Positions 27,080 through 36,741 are shown, counted from the first letter of the stretch. The stretch is DNA of 64,000 nt from UKL13-2 sp038206765 (GCA_038206765.1 JBBRAM010000021.1:1-64000); one strand, 5' to 3'. Notes: generated from the letters alone by a model not told the origin. A program made the numbers and translations.

Positions 27080-28615
27080 ATGGAATTGAGAAAACTTACT
27101 CCCACCATCAAGCTATCGACCATCGCGACTGCGGTCGTGATTTCTGTTTTCGGTGCGTATGCCTATACGCAAAGAAACATTTTCCTCGTCGGCGATTCGC
27201 ATGCTTCGTCAGTGCCACCGACCACATCGACGCCCACATCGACGGCCGCATCGACTACGGTACCGACGTTGGCACCGCAAGGATCGGACGAGCCGCCCCG
27301 ATATCCGACCGCGCTGCCGAATTTTGCCGACATCGCCGCAAGCCAGGGCCTTGCTGTCGTTAATATCAGCGTCGCCGGCACCATCAAAACCGCGACGTCT
27401 GGTTTGAGAGACATGCCGCAATTCGATTCCAACGATCCATTTGCGGATTTTTTCCGGCGTTTCCAACCGCAGATTCCGCGCGGAGGTGCGCCGACACGCG
27501 GCCAAGGAAGCGGTTTCATCGTGAGCGCTGACGGCATCGTACTGACCAACGCCCATGTGGTTGCAGATGCCGACGAAGTTACCGTCAAGCTGACTGACCG
27601 CCGCGAATTCAAGGCGAAGGTAATTGGTGTCGATAAACCGACTGATGTGGCTGTATTGCGGATTGATGCTAAAAACTTGCCGGCGGTGCGCATCGGTAAC
27701 CCGACCACAACACGCGTCGGTGAATGGGTGGTTGCGATTGGCTCGCCGTTTGGCTTCGAGAACAGCGTTACGGCGGGCATTGTCTCGGCAAAATCACGTT
27801 CTTTGCCATCGGAAGGTTATGTTCCGTTCCTTCAAACCGACGTTGCCATAAATCCGGGAAATTCGGGCGGTCCGCTGTTCAACCTTAACGGTGAGGTGAT
27901 CGGCATCAACTCGCAAATATACAGCCAGAGCGGCGGCTACCAAGGCCTGTCGTTCGCCATCCCGATCGACGTCGCGATGAAAGTCGAACGCCAATTGCTT
28001 GATACCGGCAAGGTGAGTCGCGGACGTCTCGGTGTATTAATTCAAGAAGTGGATCAAGCGCTCGCGGAGTCGTTTGGTCTGGATAAGGCCACCGGCGCAC
28101 TGGTCGGCACGGTAGAACGCGGTAGCCCCGCCGCGAAGGCGGGTATTGAGCCGGGAGATGTGATTCTCAAATTTAACGGCCGCGACATTGCGCATTCATC
28201 CGATCTGCCACCGTTGGTTGCCGATCTCGTTCCAGGGACCGCAGCCAATGTGCAGATCTGGCACCAGAAACAGGCGAAGGATGTGCGGGTGACCGTCGGC
28301 GAATTGAAAGCTGCGCGCAATGAAGCCCGGAACGATCCCGCGGCCAAGACCAGTCTTGGACTTGCTGTGCGTCCGTTGACGGCTGATGAGCGTAAGGAAG
28401 CCGACGTCAGTGCAGGGCTATTGGTTGAGGGCGCAACGGATGGGCCTGCCGCGCGTGCCGGGATTCGCGAGGGTGATGTCATTCTCTCGGTGAACGGGAA
28501 ACCGGTTGCCAACGCCGAGCAATTGCGCAAGCTGGTCAGCGAGAGCGGCAAGCGTGCTGCGTTACGAGTGCTGCGCGAGGACCAGCAGCTGTTTGTGCCG
28601 ATCAATCTGGGTTAA
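27080..28615 (+). CDS. Periplasmic serine protease of the Do/DegP/HtrA family
   Basis: 511 residues. An N-terminal hydrophobic signal or anchor (TIATAVVISVFGAYAY, about 14-30) leads to the periplasm. The trypsin-like domain has the triad H159 (TNAHVV), D189 (TDVAVL) and S262 (GNSGGP). Two PDZ domains follow (about 300-395 and 420-505), each with the GSPAAKAGIEPGDVIL-type motif. It degrades or refolds misfolded envelope proteins. A low-complexity Thr/Ser/Pro linker after the signal comes from three 12-bp repeats (27221-27256). The ATG at 27080 has AGGTG 5 bp upstream. MucD, DegP or DegQ assignment is not resolvable here. Confidence 0.95.
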   Translation: MELRKLTPTIKLSTIATAVVISVFGAYAYTQRNIFLVGDSHASSVPPTTSTPTSTAASTTVPTLAPQGSDEPPRYPTALPNFADIAASQGLAVVNISVAGTIKTATSGLRDMPQFDSNDPFADFFRRFQPQIPRGGAPTRGQGSGFIVSADGIVLTNAHVVADADEVTVKLTDRREFKAKVIGVDKPTDVAVLRIDAKNLPAVRIGNPTTTRVGEWVVAIGSPFGFENSVTAGIVSAKSRSLPSEGYVPFLQTDVAINPGNSGGPLFNLNGEVIGINSQIYSQSGGYQGLSFAIPIDVAMKVERQLLDTGKVSRGRLGVLIQEVDQALAESFGLDKATGALVGTVERGSPAAKAGIEPGDVILKFNGRDIAHSSDLPPLVADLVPGTAANVQIWHQKQAKDVRVTVGELKAARNEARNDPAAKTSLGLAVRPLTADERKEADVSAGLLVEGATDGPAARAGIREGDVILSVNGKPVANAEQLRKLVSESGKRAALRVLREDQQLFVPINLG

Positions 28616-28700
28616 CGGTTGAATCAACACGGTTTAATCAACAAGCGGTGAAACGAAGATAAATGGCCGCTTGGAAGATCTGGTGAAAATGGCGGGCTTG

Positions 28701-28731
28701 AATGGCCGTTCTTGAAGAAAGGGCGGCCATT
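28701..28731 (+). terminator. Possible weak terminator after the HtrA gene
   Basis: AATGGCCG (28701-28708) and CGGCCATT (28724-28731) form a perfect 8-bp stem. The run after it is T-poor, so the strength is doubtful. Confidence 0.4.
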
Positions 28732-28839
28732 TAGCTTTCGCAGAGAGCTGCAATAATTTCGTCATACTAGGCGCGTACTGTTCGGCAAGATTACAATTCT
28801 TGTCCAAATTTGCCCAACCTCCAACGCCAAGGATCGCCC

Positions 28840-30711
28840 ATGAAACGCCCTGCAATCTCTGCTTTCACTTTATCTGCCAGCTTAAGCAAATTAAGTACAT
28901 TAGGTACGTTAAGTACACTAAGCACGCTGCTTGTTGCGTCCGTTTTTTCTGTCTCCGCCTTCGCCGGCGCCCTTTTCCCGGTCGATCGCGCCGCTATTTT
29001 GGTCGGCTCGAAATTCGATTTCAAAGTTGAATTTGACGAAATCGTTGATCCTAGCAACGTCAAAGTCACCATCAATGGCGTTGATCACGTTAAAGCACTC
29101 GGCAAAGCGGCGACCTTTATTGAAAACGAAGACCAGCTCAAAGCGTCGTCGCTGGTGTTACGCGATGTCGTGATCGACAAGCCCGGGCGCTATGACATCG
29201 TTGCGACCAGCGGCAAGCAAAGCATGAACGTGAGCTGGGAGGTTTACAGCACTGGAACCCGCAAAGCCAAGAACGTGATTTTGTTTATCGGTGATGGCAT
29301 GTCAGTTGCCAATCGGACTGCGGCACGGATACTTTCAAAGGGAATTAAAGAAGGCAAATATTTTGGCAAGTTGTCGTTTGACGATATGCCGCACATGGCG
29401 CTGATCGGCACCTCCGGTGTTGATTCTGTCGTTACCGATTCCGCCAATTCGATGCATGCCTACACGACCGGCCACAAATCGAGCGTCAATGCGCTGGGGG
29501 TTTATGTCGGGCGCAACAAAGATAATTTGACGCATCCCAAAGTTGAAACCATCACCGAGGTCTTGAAACGCAAAACCAAGATGTCGGTTGGCATTGTCAG
29601 CGATGCTGAAATTCAAGACGCGACACCGGCCGGAATGTTTGCCCACACCCGCCGCCGTAGCGACAAAGACGTGATCACCGAACAGCTCTTTTTTGCCCAG
29701 CCCGACGTGGTGCTCGGTGGCGGCTCAGCATACTTTTTGCCCAGCAGCACCCCCGGCTCAAAGCGCAAAGATACGAACGATATGATCGCGCTCTTCCAAG
29801 CCGACGGTTACAAGCTGACCACGAGCAAAGATGAAATGCTGTCGGCGGCAAAAGACGCCAAAAACAAAAAGCTGCTCGGCTTGTTCCATCCTGAAAATTT
29901 AGACGGCTCGTTGGATCGTTTGTATCTCAAAAAAGGTACGGTTGATAAATACCCGAACCAACCAGACCTGACCGACATGACCCGTGCCGCGATTGAAGTG
30001 TTGTCACGTAACAAAGAAGGTTTCGTGCTGATGATTGAGGCCGGGTTGATTGATAAATTTAATCACCCGATGGATTGGGAGCGGAGTGTTTACGACACCA
30101 TCATGCTCTCGAATGCGGTGCAGATCGCCAAAGATTTCGCAGCCAAAAATAACGATACGCTGATCATCGTCACACCTGATCACACCCATGGCCTGTCGAT
30201 TGTCGGCACGGTGGACGACAGCAAGCCCGGCGACAATATGCGCGATAAAGTCGGTGTTTACGAACAGGCTGGTTATCCGAATTATCCGGCTGCCGATGCA
30301 CAAGGTTATCCGCCTTCGGTAGATGTATCAAAGCGTTTGGCCATGTTTTACGGCAACACGCCCGATTACTATGAAACCTTTAAGCCCAAGCTTGATGGCC
30401 CGTTTGTGCCCGCAGTGAAAGATGAAAAAGGCAATATCGTCGCCAATCCAAAATACAAAGATGTTCCGGGCGCAGTTTTACGAGTCGGCAATTTACCGGG
30501 TGTCGGCACGCGGGCAGCCGACCAAGGCACGCATACCGCCGATGATGGTGTGCTCACTGCCATCGGCCCCGGTTCCGAGCAATTCAAAGGCTTTATGGAC
30601 AACACGGAAGTGTTCCGCGCGATGGTAAATGCGTTGGGTTTGGGGCAAACTAAGACGGCAGCAGCGTCTAAAACCCCGATCACAGCAAATGCAAAGGCCA
30701 TGAAGAAATAA
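28840..30711 (+). CDS. Alkaline phosphatase (PhoA-like)
   Basis: 623 residues, exported. Start 28840 is chosen for the AAGGA at -9. The metal and nucleophile sites are LFIGDGMS (D152), VTDSANS (nucleophile S201 after D200), TGHKS, GLIDKFNH and TPDHTHG. It hydrolyses phosphate monoesters in the periplasm with Zn and Mg. It is longer than E. coli PhoA (about 470), mainly because of an extra N-terminal domain of about 100 residues (DFKVEFDEIVDPSNVKVTING). The signal region contains five 9-bp repeats (28882-28926, Leu-Ser-Thr-like triplets), which stretch its hydrophobic or flexible core. The next gene follows closely, hinting at an operon with the ABC exporter. Confidence 0.92.
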   Translation: MKRPAISAFTLSASLSKLSTLGTLSTLSTLLVASVFSVSAFAGALFPVDRAAILVGSKFDFKVEFDEIVDPSNVKVTINGVDHVKALGKAATFIENEDQLKASSLVLRDVVIDKPGRYDIVATSGKQSMNVSWEVYSTGTRKAKNVILFIGDGMSVANRTAARILSKGIKEGKYFGKLSFDDMPHMALIGTSGVDSVVTDSANSMHAYTTGHKSSVNALGVYVGRNKDNLTHPKVETITEVLKRKTKMSVGIVSDAEIQDATPAGMFAHTRRRSDKDVITEQLFFAQPDVVLGGGSAYFLPSSTPGSKRKDTNDMIALFQADGYKLTTSKDEMLSAAKDAKNKKLLGLFHPENLDGSLDRLYLKKGTVDKYPNQPDLTDMTRAAIEVLSRNKEGFVLMIEAGLIDKFNHPMDWERSVYDTIMLSNAVQIAKDFAAKNNDTLIIVTPDHTHGLSIVGTVDDSKPGDNMRDKVGVYEQAGYPNYPAADAQGYPPSVDVSKRLAMFYGNTPDYYETFKPKLDGPFVPAVKDEKGNIVANPKYKDVPGAVLRVGNLPGVGTRAADQGTHTADDGVLTAIGPGSEQFKGFMDNTEVFRAMVNALGLGQTKTAAASKTPITANAKAMKK

Positions 30712-30795
30712 GTGTCCCATTGCAACAGAGAAATCTCAATTCCGTTCCTACCACGGCCGCGCTGCCTTTTAATCAAGCATAGCGCGACGGTCTCG

Positions 30796-31260
30796 GTGTT
30801 ATCTAAATCTGCGAGAGCTGCGCTGGGCGTTGCTCTCGCATTTTGCGTGTTGGCGTTGAATCAGGCCGCGATGGCCGAAGACGGCAAACCGACCGAGTTA
30901 CGTTTCGAGGAAATCTACTCAAAATACGGCGTGCTCGGATTAGAACTTTCCCCCAAAGCCAAATCGCTCGTGGGTAAACCGGTGCGAGTGCTCGGCTATG
31001 TTGCGCCACCGTTGAAGGCCGAGGCCGCATTTTTTGTGCTGACCCGCGCCGCCGCGACGGTCTGTCCGTTTTGTAGCTCCGATGCCGACTGGCCGGTCGA
31101 TATCATGGTTGTCTATCCCCGCAACAAAGGCCAAGCCCTGCACAGCACTGCACCGATGGCGATTACCGGCCAACTTGAATTGGGCTCAAAAACCGATCGT
31201 GAAACCGGCTTTGTGAGCCAAGTCAGAATCGTCGATGCCGAAATGCAAAAGCTGCGGTAA
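30796..31260 (+). CDS. Small exported protein ahead of an ABC exporter (DUF3299-like)
   Basis: 154 residues from the GTG at 30796. This start gives a normal 27-residue signal peptide (cut after AAMA). The frame is open to a GTG at 30712 directly after the phosphatase stop, which would give an overlong leader. The mature part has KSLVGKPVRVLGYVAPPL, then TVCPFCSSDADWPVDIMVVY with a CPFC pair, and a T-G-F-V-S-Q-V-R end, resembling DUF3299-type proteins. It ends 1 bp into the next start (TAATG). In my recollection a similar protein accompanies an ABC pair in a zinc-responsive locus of Pseudomonas aeruginosa. The CPFC motif could bind metal, but this is inference. Confidence 0.7.
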   Translation: MLSKSARAALGVALAFCVLALNQAAMAEDGKPTELRFEEIYSKYGVLGLELSPKAKSLVGKPVRVLGYVAPPLKAEAAFFVLTRAAATVCPFCSSDADWPVDIMVVYPRNKGQALHSTAPMAITGQLELGSKTDRETGFVSQVRIVDAEMQKLR

Positions 31261-32033
31261 TGGCGGTGTTAGCGGATGCTGGTCAAGTAGAAAATGCCCT
31301 GAAACTGGCTCCAGTACTGGTGTTTGAGGGTGTTAGCCTTGCCTATTCAGTGCCAAATCAGCGCCAAATTTCGCTGCTTAACAAGGCCGATTGGTCGCTC
31401 GAACGCGGCGCACAGGTCGCGCTCTGCGGGCCGTCTGGTTGCGGCAAAACATCTGTTCTCAATCTGCTCGCCGCGATTGAAAAGCCGCAGCAGGGCCGCA
31501 TCATCTGGCATGACGGCAGTGGACAAACCGAGATCACCGCGCTTCCAACATCGCAACAAGAAGCATGGCGGAGAGCCGCGCTGGGCCTTGTGTTCCAGCA
31601 GTTTCACCTGTTTCCGCAGATGACCGCGCTGCAAAACGTATTGCTGCCAACACGCTTTGCGGCATGGCAGCCAACGCCGCAGCAACAGGATCGCGCGAGC
31701 GCCTTGCTGGATCGCGTCGGCGTGCGTCCGAACGCCGATATCCGTCTGCTTTCGCGGGGCGAGCAACAGCGGGTCGCGGTGGCGCGCGCGCTGCTCGGCG
31801 GGGCATTTGGTGCGCCGAGGGTGGTGCTGGCTGATGAGCCCACCGCCAGCTTGGATACTGCAACGGCGCAAATAGTCGCAACGATGCTCAGTGAGCTCTG
31901 TCGCGAGCAGGGCAGCACGCTTATTATCGCCACCCACGATCGCGATATCGCCGCGATGATGGACGCCGTGTTTGATATGGCGGATGGCAAGATTATTGAG
32001 CGCAGCAGCCATGGCGGGGATAGTTCGCCATGA
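31260..32033 (+). CDS. ABC transporter ATP-binding protein (MacB/LolD-like)
   Basis: 257 residues with Walker A CGPSGCGKTS (about 57-66), the signature LSRGEQQRVAVARALLGG, Walker B VVLADEPTASLD and a switch His in IATHDRD. It hydrolyses ATP to drive the adjacent FtsX-type permease in the inner membrane. The ATG overlaps the previous stop by one base and the end overlaps the permease start by 4 bp, so the four-gene unit from 28840 is tightly packed. By family, such pairs act as mechanotransmitters or exporters, not importers. The substrate is unknown. Confidence 0.92.
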   Translation: MAVLADAGQVENALKLAPVLVFEGVSLAYSVPNQRQISLLNKADWSLERGAQVALCGPSGCGKTSVLNLLAAIEKPQQGRIIWHDGSGQTEITALPTSQQEAWRRAALGLVFQQFHLFPQMTALQNVLLPTRFAAWQPTPQQQDRASALLDRVGVRPNADIRLLSRGEQQRVAVARALLGGAFGAPRVVLADEPTASLDTATAQIVATMLSELCREQGSTLIIATHDRDIAAMMDAVFDMADGKIIERSSHGGDSSP

Positions 32034-33316
32034 TGAACCCGATTCCACTGGCGATCACCGAGTTGCGCCGCCATCTGCTGGGTGCGGTGGCGATTGTGAT
32101 GCTGATCGCAGTTGCGGTAGCGTTTGGCATTGCGGTGACTTCCAGCGAGCGCGCATTGCGTGAATCGAGCGCGCGGGCGGCGGACCGGTTTGATCTCATC
32201 ATCGGCGCGCCGGGGAGCGGCACGCAGTTGGTGCTGACCACGGTTTACCTGCAAGCTGCGGCAATACCGTTGATTGCGCCCGATGTGCTGCCGCGCAGCT
32301 TGGCGGATTTAACGGCTGATAAAGGCGTGGCTTATGCAGCGCCAGTTGCGGTCGGTGATTCGTTCGGCACTGCTCCCATCGTCGGAACGACCGCTGATTT
32401 TGTGATTGATGGCGGGCGAATGAAGCTCACAGATGGTCGCAATTTTGCCAACAAAAGCGAAGCCGTGCTCGGCGCGAGTGTCGATCTTAAAATAGGCGTG
32501 ACCTTTCAAGCGGCACACGGCAGCGCTGCCGAACAATTGATTGACGCGCATAACCACAGCTTTCGGTTTACGGTAGTCGGCCGTTTGCCGAAGAACGGCA
32601 CCGCATGGGATAACGCGATTCTGGTGCCCATTGAAACGATCTGGGGCATTCACGCCGGGGCGCGCCTCGCGTCAAGGCAGAGCGAGGCGCTCGGGCCACC
32701 ATGGGCTTCTGATGCAATCAACGGTGTTCCCGCGATCGTGGTGCGCGTGAAATCGCCGGGCGATGCTTATCGGCTGCGGGGCATCTATCGTGGGAATGTT
32801 GCAACTAGCGTGAATGGAAAGGCCGGTACAGACGGTACGAACAGTACAAACGGAACGAACGACACGATGGCGATCTTTCCGGCCGAGGTCTTAGTCGAGC
32901 TTTATGCGCTGATTGGCGATATGCGCAAGGTCATGACCACCATGTCGCTCGCGACCCAAGGTATTGTGTTGCTGGCGGTGTTGTTGGTGATGATCTCAGC
33001 GCTAAGTGTCAGGCAGCAAACCATCGCGGTGCTGCGTGCGATGGGCGCGCCCAAGCGCTATATTTTTGCCATGATTTGGCTGCAAGGTTTTATGCTAATC
33101 GGCCTGGGAGCCGCTCTGGGACTGGGATTTGGCTGGGTCGGTAGTGCCGCGTTAGTAAAAATATTTGCAGCCGATATTGGCCTGGCGATCATACCGACGA
33201 TTGGCGCGGAAGAATTTTTAATGGCGGCAACCGTTTTGGTTGCTGGTTCCATATTGGCTATGATTCCGACCGCAATTTTGTGGCGCGAAAATATTGCGCA
33301 GAAGTTACGGAATTAA
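32030..33316 (+). CDS. ABC transporter permease (MacB/FtsX family)
   Basis: 428 residues. One N-terminal membrane helix (LLGAVAIVMLIAVAVAFGIAV, roughly 13-33), a large periplasmic domain (~35-295), then three C-terminal helices (VLLVMISALSV; GFMLIGLGAALGLGFGWVG; FLMAATVLVAGSILAMIP). This is the MacB/LolC half-transporter topology. The AVLRAMGAPKRYIFAM segment is the conserved cytoplasmic coupling loop. The periplasmic domain contains an in-frame Gly-Thr-Asn repeat, four 9-bp units at 32825-32860. No MacA-like fusion protein or TolC gene lies nearby. Confidence 0.9.
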   Translation: MMNPIPLAITELRRHLLGAVAIVMLIAVAVAFGIAVTSSERALRESSARAADRFDLIIGAPGSGTQLVLTTVYLQAAAIPLIAPDVLPRSLADLTADKGVAYAAPVAVGDSFGTAPIVGTTADFVIDGGRMKLTDGRNFANKSEAVLGASVDLKIGVTFQAAHGSAAEQLIDAHNHSFRFTVVGRLPKNGTAWDNAILVPIETIWGIHAGARLASRQSEALGPPWASDAINGVPAIVVRVKSPGDAYRLRGIYRGNVATSVNGKAGTDGTNSTNGTNDTMAIFPAEVLVELYALIGDMRKVMTTMSLATQGIVLLAVLLVMISALSVRQQTIAVLRAMGAPKRYIFAMIWLQGFMLIGLGAALGLGFGWVGSAALVKIFAADIGLAIIPTIGAEEFLMAATVLVAGSILAMIPTAILWRENIAQKLRN

Positions 33317-33333
33317 CAATGGTATTCGCTACT

Positions 33334-33405
33334 GCAGAAGCTGCGGCATAAGTTACGGCAGAAGCTGCAGGATAAGTTACCGAAGAAGTTGCAGCAGAAG
33401 TTACG
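33334..33405 (+). repeat. 24-bp tandem repeat (three copies)
   Basis: GCAGAAGCTGC...ATAAGTTAC units at 33334-33357 and 33358-33381, and a more diverged third at 33382-33405. The last codons of the permease (CAGAAGTTACGG) resemble the unit, so the repeat may have grown out of the gene end. Confidence 0.85.
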
Positions 33406-33478
33406 GCATGAAAATCAGCACAGCAAAATATTAAGTGGGGTGGGCAGCAAGCACAGCGACGTGTGCCCACGCTGTCCC

Positions 33479-34387
33479 CTAAGGCCGCTTCCACTCCGGA
33501 TTGTTCTCCCGCAACTCATGCTGCTGCTCAATCAGCGCCTGATAAAACGCCAGCCTCGTCGGGTTGATTTTTTTATCTGCGGCGGCAGCGATCACTGCAC
33601 AGCCCGGCTCGCGGACATGCACGCAATTGCCATATTTGCAGGTGCCGATATAGGGGCGGAACTCCGGCATCGCATAGGCGATATCGTCGTCGCTTAAATG
33701 GAACAAACCGAACGACTGCAAGCCCGGCGAATCCATGATTGCGGTGCTGGGGCTCAAGCGATACAAGCGGGTGTAGGTTGTGGTGTGCTTGCCTGAATCG
33801 AGCGCTTCAGAAAATATGCCTTCCTTCGCCACATCGCGCATCACCAAGTGGTTCACGGTGCGTGATTTGCCCATGCCAGATTGGCCAACGAGCAGCGTGG
33901 TTTTACCGGTGAGGTACGGGCGCAGCGGCTCGATATCGAGCTTGGCTGACATCGGCAAGACGGTGTAGCCAATGTCTTCAAATTTTTTCAGCGATGCTTT
34001 CGCTTCTTCGTACTCCGGCAAATCTTTTTTATTCAGCATGATGATCGGCGCGATGCCCGCACCATCGCAGGCCACCAAGCACATGCTCAAAAATGTTTCA
34101 GAGAAAGTCGGGCGGGGAGCGACGATGATGATCGCTTGGTCAATATTCGCGGCCAGTGTCTTTTCGCGGAAGGCATCGGTGCGAAACAACACATTGCGGC
34201 GCGTATGCACCTCATCAATGCGGCCGTTGCCGGGGGAGGTGATGCTGACATCCACCGTATCGCCGCAGGTTGCGTCTTGTTTTTTGCCTTTGCGGACGCA
34301 GGTGAGGGATGTGCCGTCTTCGAGCTCCACCAAAAAATCCCGCCCGAAATCGCCGGTCACCAAGCCTTTAAACACGGTGGCTTTCAT
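33479..34387 (-). CDS. rsgA: Ribosome small-subunit maturation GTPase RsgA
   Basis: 302 residues. It has an N-terminal OB fold, then a circularly permuted GTPase: NKKD (G4) comes first, then GQSGMGKS (G1) and DSPG (G3). A zinc finger with Cys and His ligands follows (CKYGNCVHVREPGC). It checks late 30S assembly and is released by GTP hydrolysis. The start overlaps the stop of phhB by 4 bp, so they share a leftward transcript with the M48 peptidase gene. Confidence 0.96.
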   Translation of the reverse strand: MKATVFKGLVTGDFGRDFLVELEDGTSLTCVRKGKKQDATCGDTVDVSITSPGNGRIDEVHTRRNVLFRTDAFREKTLAANIDQAIIIVAPRPTFSETFLSMCLVACDGAGIAPIIMLNKKDLPEYEEAKASLKKFEDIGYTVLPMSAKLDIEPLRPYLTGKTTLLVGQSGMGKSRTVNHLVMRDVAKEGIFSEALDSGKHTTTYTRLYRLSPSTAIMDSPGLQSFGLFHLSDDDIAYAMPEFRPYIGTCKYGNCVHVREPGCAVIAAAADKKINPTRLAFYQALIEQQHELRENNPEWKRP

Positions 34388-34728
34388 ATCGTGAATAAGC
34401 CATCAAGTTTAGCCGCGCAGATAAAATCGTTGAGTGTGATTGCCCCTAAGTTCCCCCCGCCCCCGGCATCGTGGGTCGAATAGGCCACCACACAGCGGTT
34501 GTAATGCACGCTCATATCAGGATGATGATCCTCGCGATGCGAAATCCACGCAGATGCATTTACGAACGCGATCGTCTCGTGATAATTTTTGAACGGAAAG
34601 GTTTTCCGCAATGTATTACCGTCGCGCTGCCAGTCGTTTAGCGTGAGCAAATATTGGGCAATATCGGCATCGCTCAAGGCAGTCGCTTGGCCGCCGGGGG
34701 CGCATGTTAGGTTTGCTAGTGGTGTCAT
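34384..34728 (-). CDS. phhB: Pterin-4a-carbinolamine dehydratase
   Basis: 114 residues, family length. The active-site block is SHREDHHPDMSVHYNRCVV, with the conserved E/D-HHP. It dehydrates 4a-hydroxytetrahydropterin, recycling the cofactor of phenylalanine hydroxylase. No phhA is in the window. The gene lies between the M48 peptidase (21 bp) and rsgA (4-bp overlap). Confidence 0.94.
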   Translation of the reverse strand: MTPLANLTCAPGGQATALSDADIAQYLLTLNDWQRDGNTLRKTFPFKNYHETIAFVNASAWISHREDHHPDMSVHYNRCVVAYSTHDAGGGGNLGAITLNDFICAAKLDGLFTI

Positions 34729-34749
34729 AGTTTGAATTTTCTAACTGTT

Positions 34750-36096
34750 TTATATTGTTGCCAGACCTGCGACCGGCGGTGTTCCCAGCGGTGCGCCCGG
34801 CGGTGTGACCACCGGAGGTGCCAACGATCTTAAGTGCGCAATCCGAATCGAGGCCGGAGGATGCGAATCATAGACGGCAGAATGCAGCGGGTCTGGCGTT
34901 AACGTAGAAGCATTATCCCGGTAAAGCTTGACCAGCGCGGTAATCAGATCTTCCGCATTGGTTTGCGATGCCGCATACGCATCGGCCTCAAACTCATGTT
35001 TGCGCGAGCGCATGCTGCCGAGCGGCGTGAGCCAAAACGTGAACGCTGGCAGCACCATAAAAAACAAAATCAACGCAATCGCCACCTGCGGCGCACTCAT
35101 GCCAACCGTCACGCCCAAGCCACTGTAGAACCACGGCTTATCAATCACCCAGCCCATCAGCGCGAGAATAATCAGCGTGAGAAAAAACTGCGTCGCCATC
35201 ATTTTATAAATATGTTTGCGCTTGAAATGCCCCAGCTCGTGGGCCAACACCGCCTCGATCTCTGGTGGCGATAAACGCTCAATGAGGGTGTCAAAAAACA
35301 CAATGCGCTTGGTTTTACCAAAGCCCGTGAAATAAGCATTGCCGTGGCTGGAGCGCTTTGAGCCATCCATCACAAACAAGCCGCTGGATTTAAAGCCGCA
35401 GCGGTTCAGCAGCGCCTCGATGGTTGCTTTCAAACTTTCATCGGTCAGCGGCTGAAATTTATTAAACAACGGCGCAATGAAATTCGGATAAATCGCCATC
35501 ATCAACAGCGTAAACCCGAGCCACATCAGCCAAACATAGAGCCACCAATAGGTGCCCATTTTTGCCATCAGCCAGAACGTCGCCAAGAGCAGCGGCACGC
35601 CGATGATGGCCGATAGCAACAAGCCTTTAATCGCATCGATCACATAAAGCTTCAACGTCATTTTGTTAAAGCCATATTTGGCTTCAATCACAAAGGTGCG
35701 ATAAAGATCGAACGGCATCGAGATTAGCGAAGTGAAAATCGCCAAGCCTAAAATGAGTGCCAAGCCGTTTACATAAGGGATCGCCGTCAAACCACCGATG
35801 CGATTCACCAGGCCGACAGCCAGCCCGTCAATCAGCATCAAGCCCCCGCCAATCGTCAAAACCAGCAATACGCCCACATCAATAAAGCTTTCCAGCAGCC
35901 CCAGCTTGACTTTGGTGGTGGTGTAGTCCGCAGCCTTTTGGTGGGATTCAAGGGTGATCGTCTCAGAAAATTCAGCCGGCACCGCCCCGCGGTGCGCGCG
36001 CACATGAAAAAACTGCTTGAGCGAGAGGGTCGTTTGAAAGATCAGCATCAGGCTCAAGGCAAACAAAAACAGAATCGTAAAAATAGGGCCAGTCAA
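34750..36096 (-). CDS. M48-family membrane zinc metalloprotease (Ste24-like)
   Basis: 448 residues from the TTG at 36096, chosen because GAAGGA lies 5-6 bp upstream and the membrane start (TGPIFTILFLFALSLMLIF) follows at once. The frame also opens from an ATG at 36174 with an unlikely extra N-terminus. Several membrane helices precede the catalytic VLAHELGHFKRKH (HEXXH, zinc), and a distal FEADAYA supplies the third ligand. Ste24-like proteases act on membrane or secreted proteins. It is the first gene of a leftward operon with phhB and rsgA, divergent from orn. Confidence 0.9.
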   Translation of the reverse strand: MTGPIFTILFLFALSLMLIFQTTLSLKQFFHVRAHRGAVPAEFSETITLESHQKAADYTTTKVKLGLLESFIDVGVLLVLTIGGGLMLIDGLAVGLVNRIGGLTAIPYVNGLALILGLAIFTSLISMPFDLYRTFVIEAKYGFNKMTLKLYVIDAIKGLLLSAIIGVPLLLATFWLMAKMGTYWWLYVWLMWLGFTLLMMAIYPNFIAPLFNKFQPLTDESLKATIEALLNRCGFKSSGLFVMDGSKRSSHGNAYFTGFGKTKRIVFFDTLIERLSPPEIEAVLAHELGHFKRKHIYKMMATQFFLTLIILALMGWVIDKPWFYSGLGVTVGMSAPQVAIALILFFMVLPAFTFWLTPLGSMRSRKHEFEADAYAASQTNAEDLITALVKLYRDNASTLTPDPLHSAVYDSHPPASIRIAHLRSLAPPVVTPPGAPLGTPPVAGLATI

Positions 36097-36192
36097 AGCG
36101 CGTCCTTCGGGGTGGGTTCGTGAGAAAATGAGTCTGCAATTAAACTCTGCAACACAACTTTTCAATCCTACCACTCTATTTTACGGCCCATC

Positions 36193-36741
36193 ATGCCCCA
36201 AGACCAAAACAACCTCATCTGGATCGACATGGAAATGACTGGCCTCGTGCCAGAAACCGACGGCGTAATCGAAATAGCACTCGTCGTCACCGATGCCCAG
36301 CTTAACCCCATCTCCGAAGCGCCCGTGATGGCGATCCACCAATCTGACGCCGTGCTTGACGGCATGGACGCATGGAATAAATCGACGCACAAAAAATCGG
36401 GCCTCATTGAGCGCGTCAAAGCATCGACCATGAACTATGAAGATGTAGAGAACAAAATGATCGATTTCCTCAAAAACCATGTGCCATCCAGCACCTCGCC
36501 GATGTGCGGCAATTCGATCTGCCAAGACCGCCGGTTCCTGGCCCGCACCATGCCCAAGCTCGAAGCCTATTTTCATTACCGCAACCTCGATGTTTCCACG
36601 CTAAAAGAATTAGCCAAACGCTGGAAACCGCAGATCATGAGCGGCATGAAAAAACACGGCAAACACGAAGCGCTGGCCGATATTTACGAGAGTATTGAAG
36701 AGCTGAAATACTATCGGGAGCATTTTTTGAATTTGGGGTAG
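36193..36741 (+). CDS. orn: Oligoribonuclease
   Basis: 182 residues, normal length. The DEDDh exonuclease motifs are present: WIDMEMTGL (D, E), CGNSICQDRRFL (D), and KHEALADIYESI with the H...D end. It degrades 2-5 nt RNA fragments and pGpG in the cytoplasm and is often essential. The start ATG at 36193 is divergent from the M48 gene with a 96-bp shared promoter region. Confidence 0.97.
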   Translation: MPQDQNNLIWIDMEMTGLVPETDGVIEIALVVTDAQLNPISEAPVMAIHQSDAVLDGMDAWNKSTHKKSGLIERVKASTMNYEDVENKMIDFLKNHVPSSTSPMCGNSICQDRRFLARTMPKLEAYFHYRNLDVSTLKELAKRWKPQIMSGMKKHGKHEALADIYESIEELKYYREHFLNLG

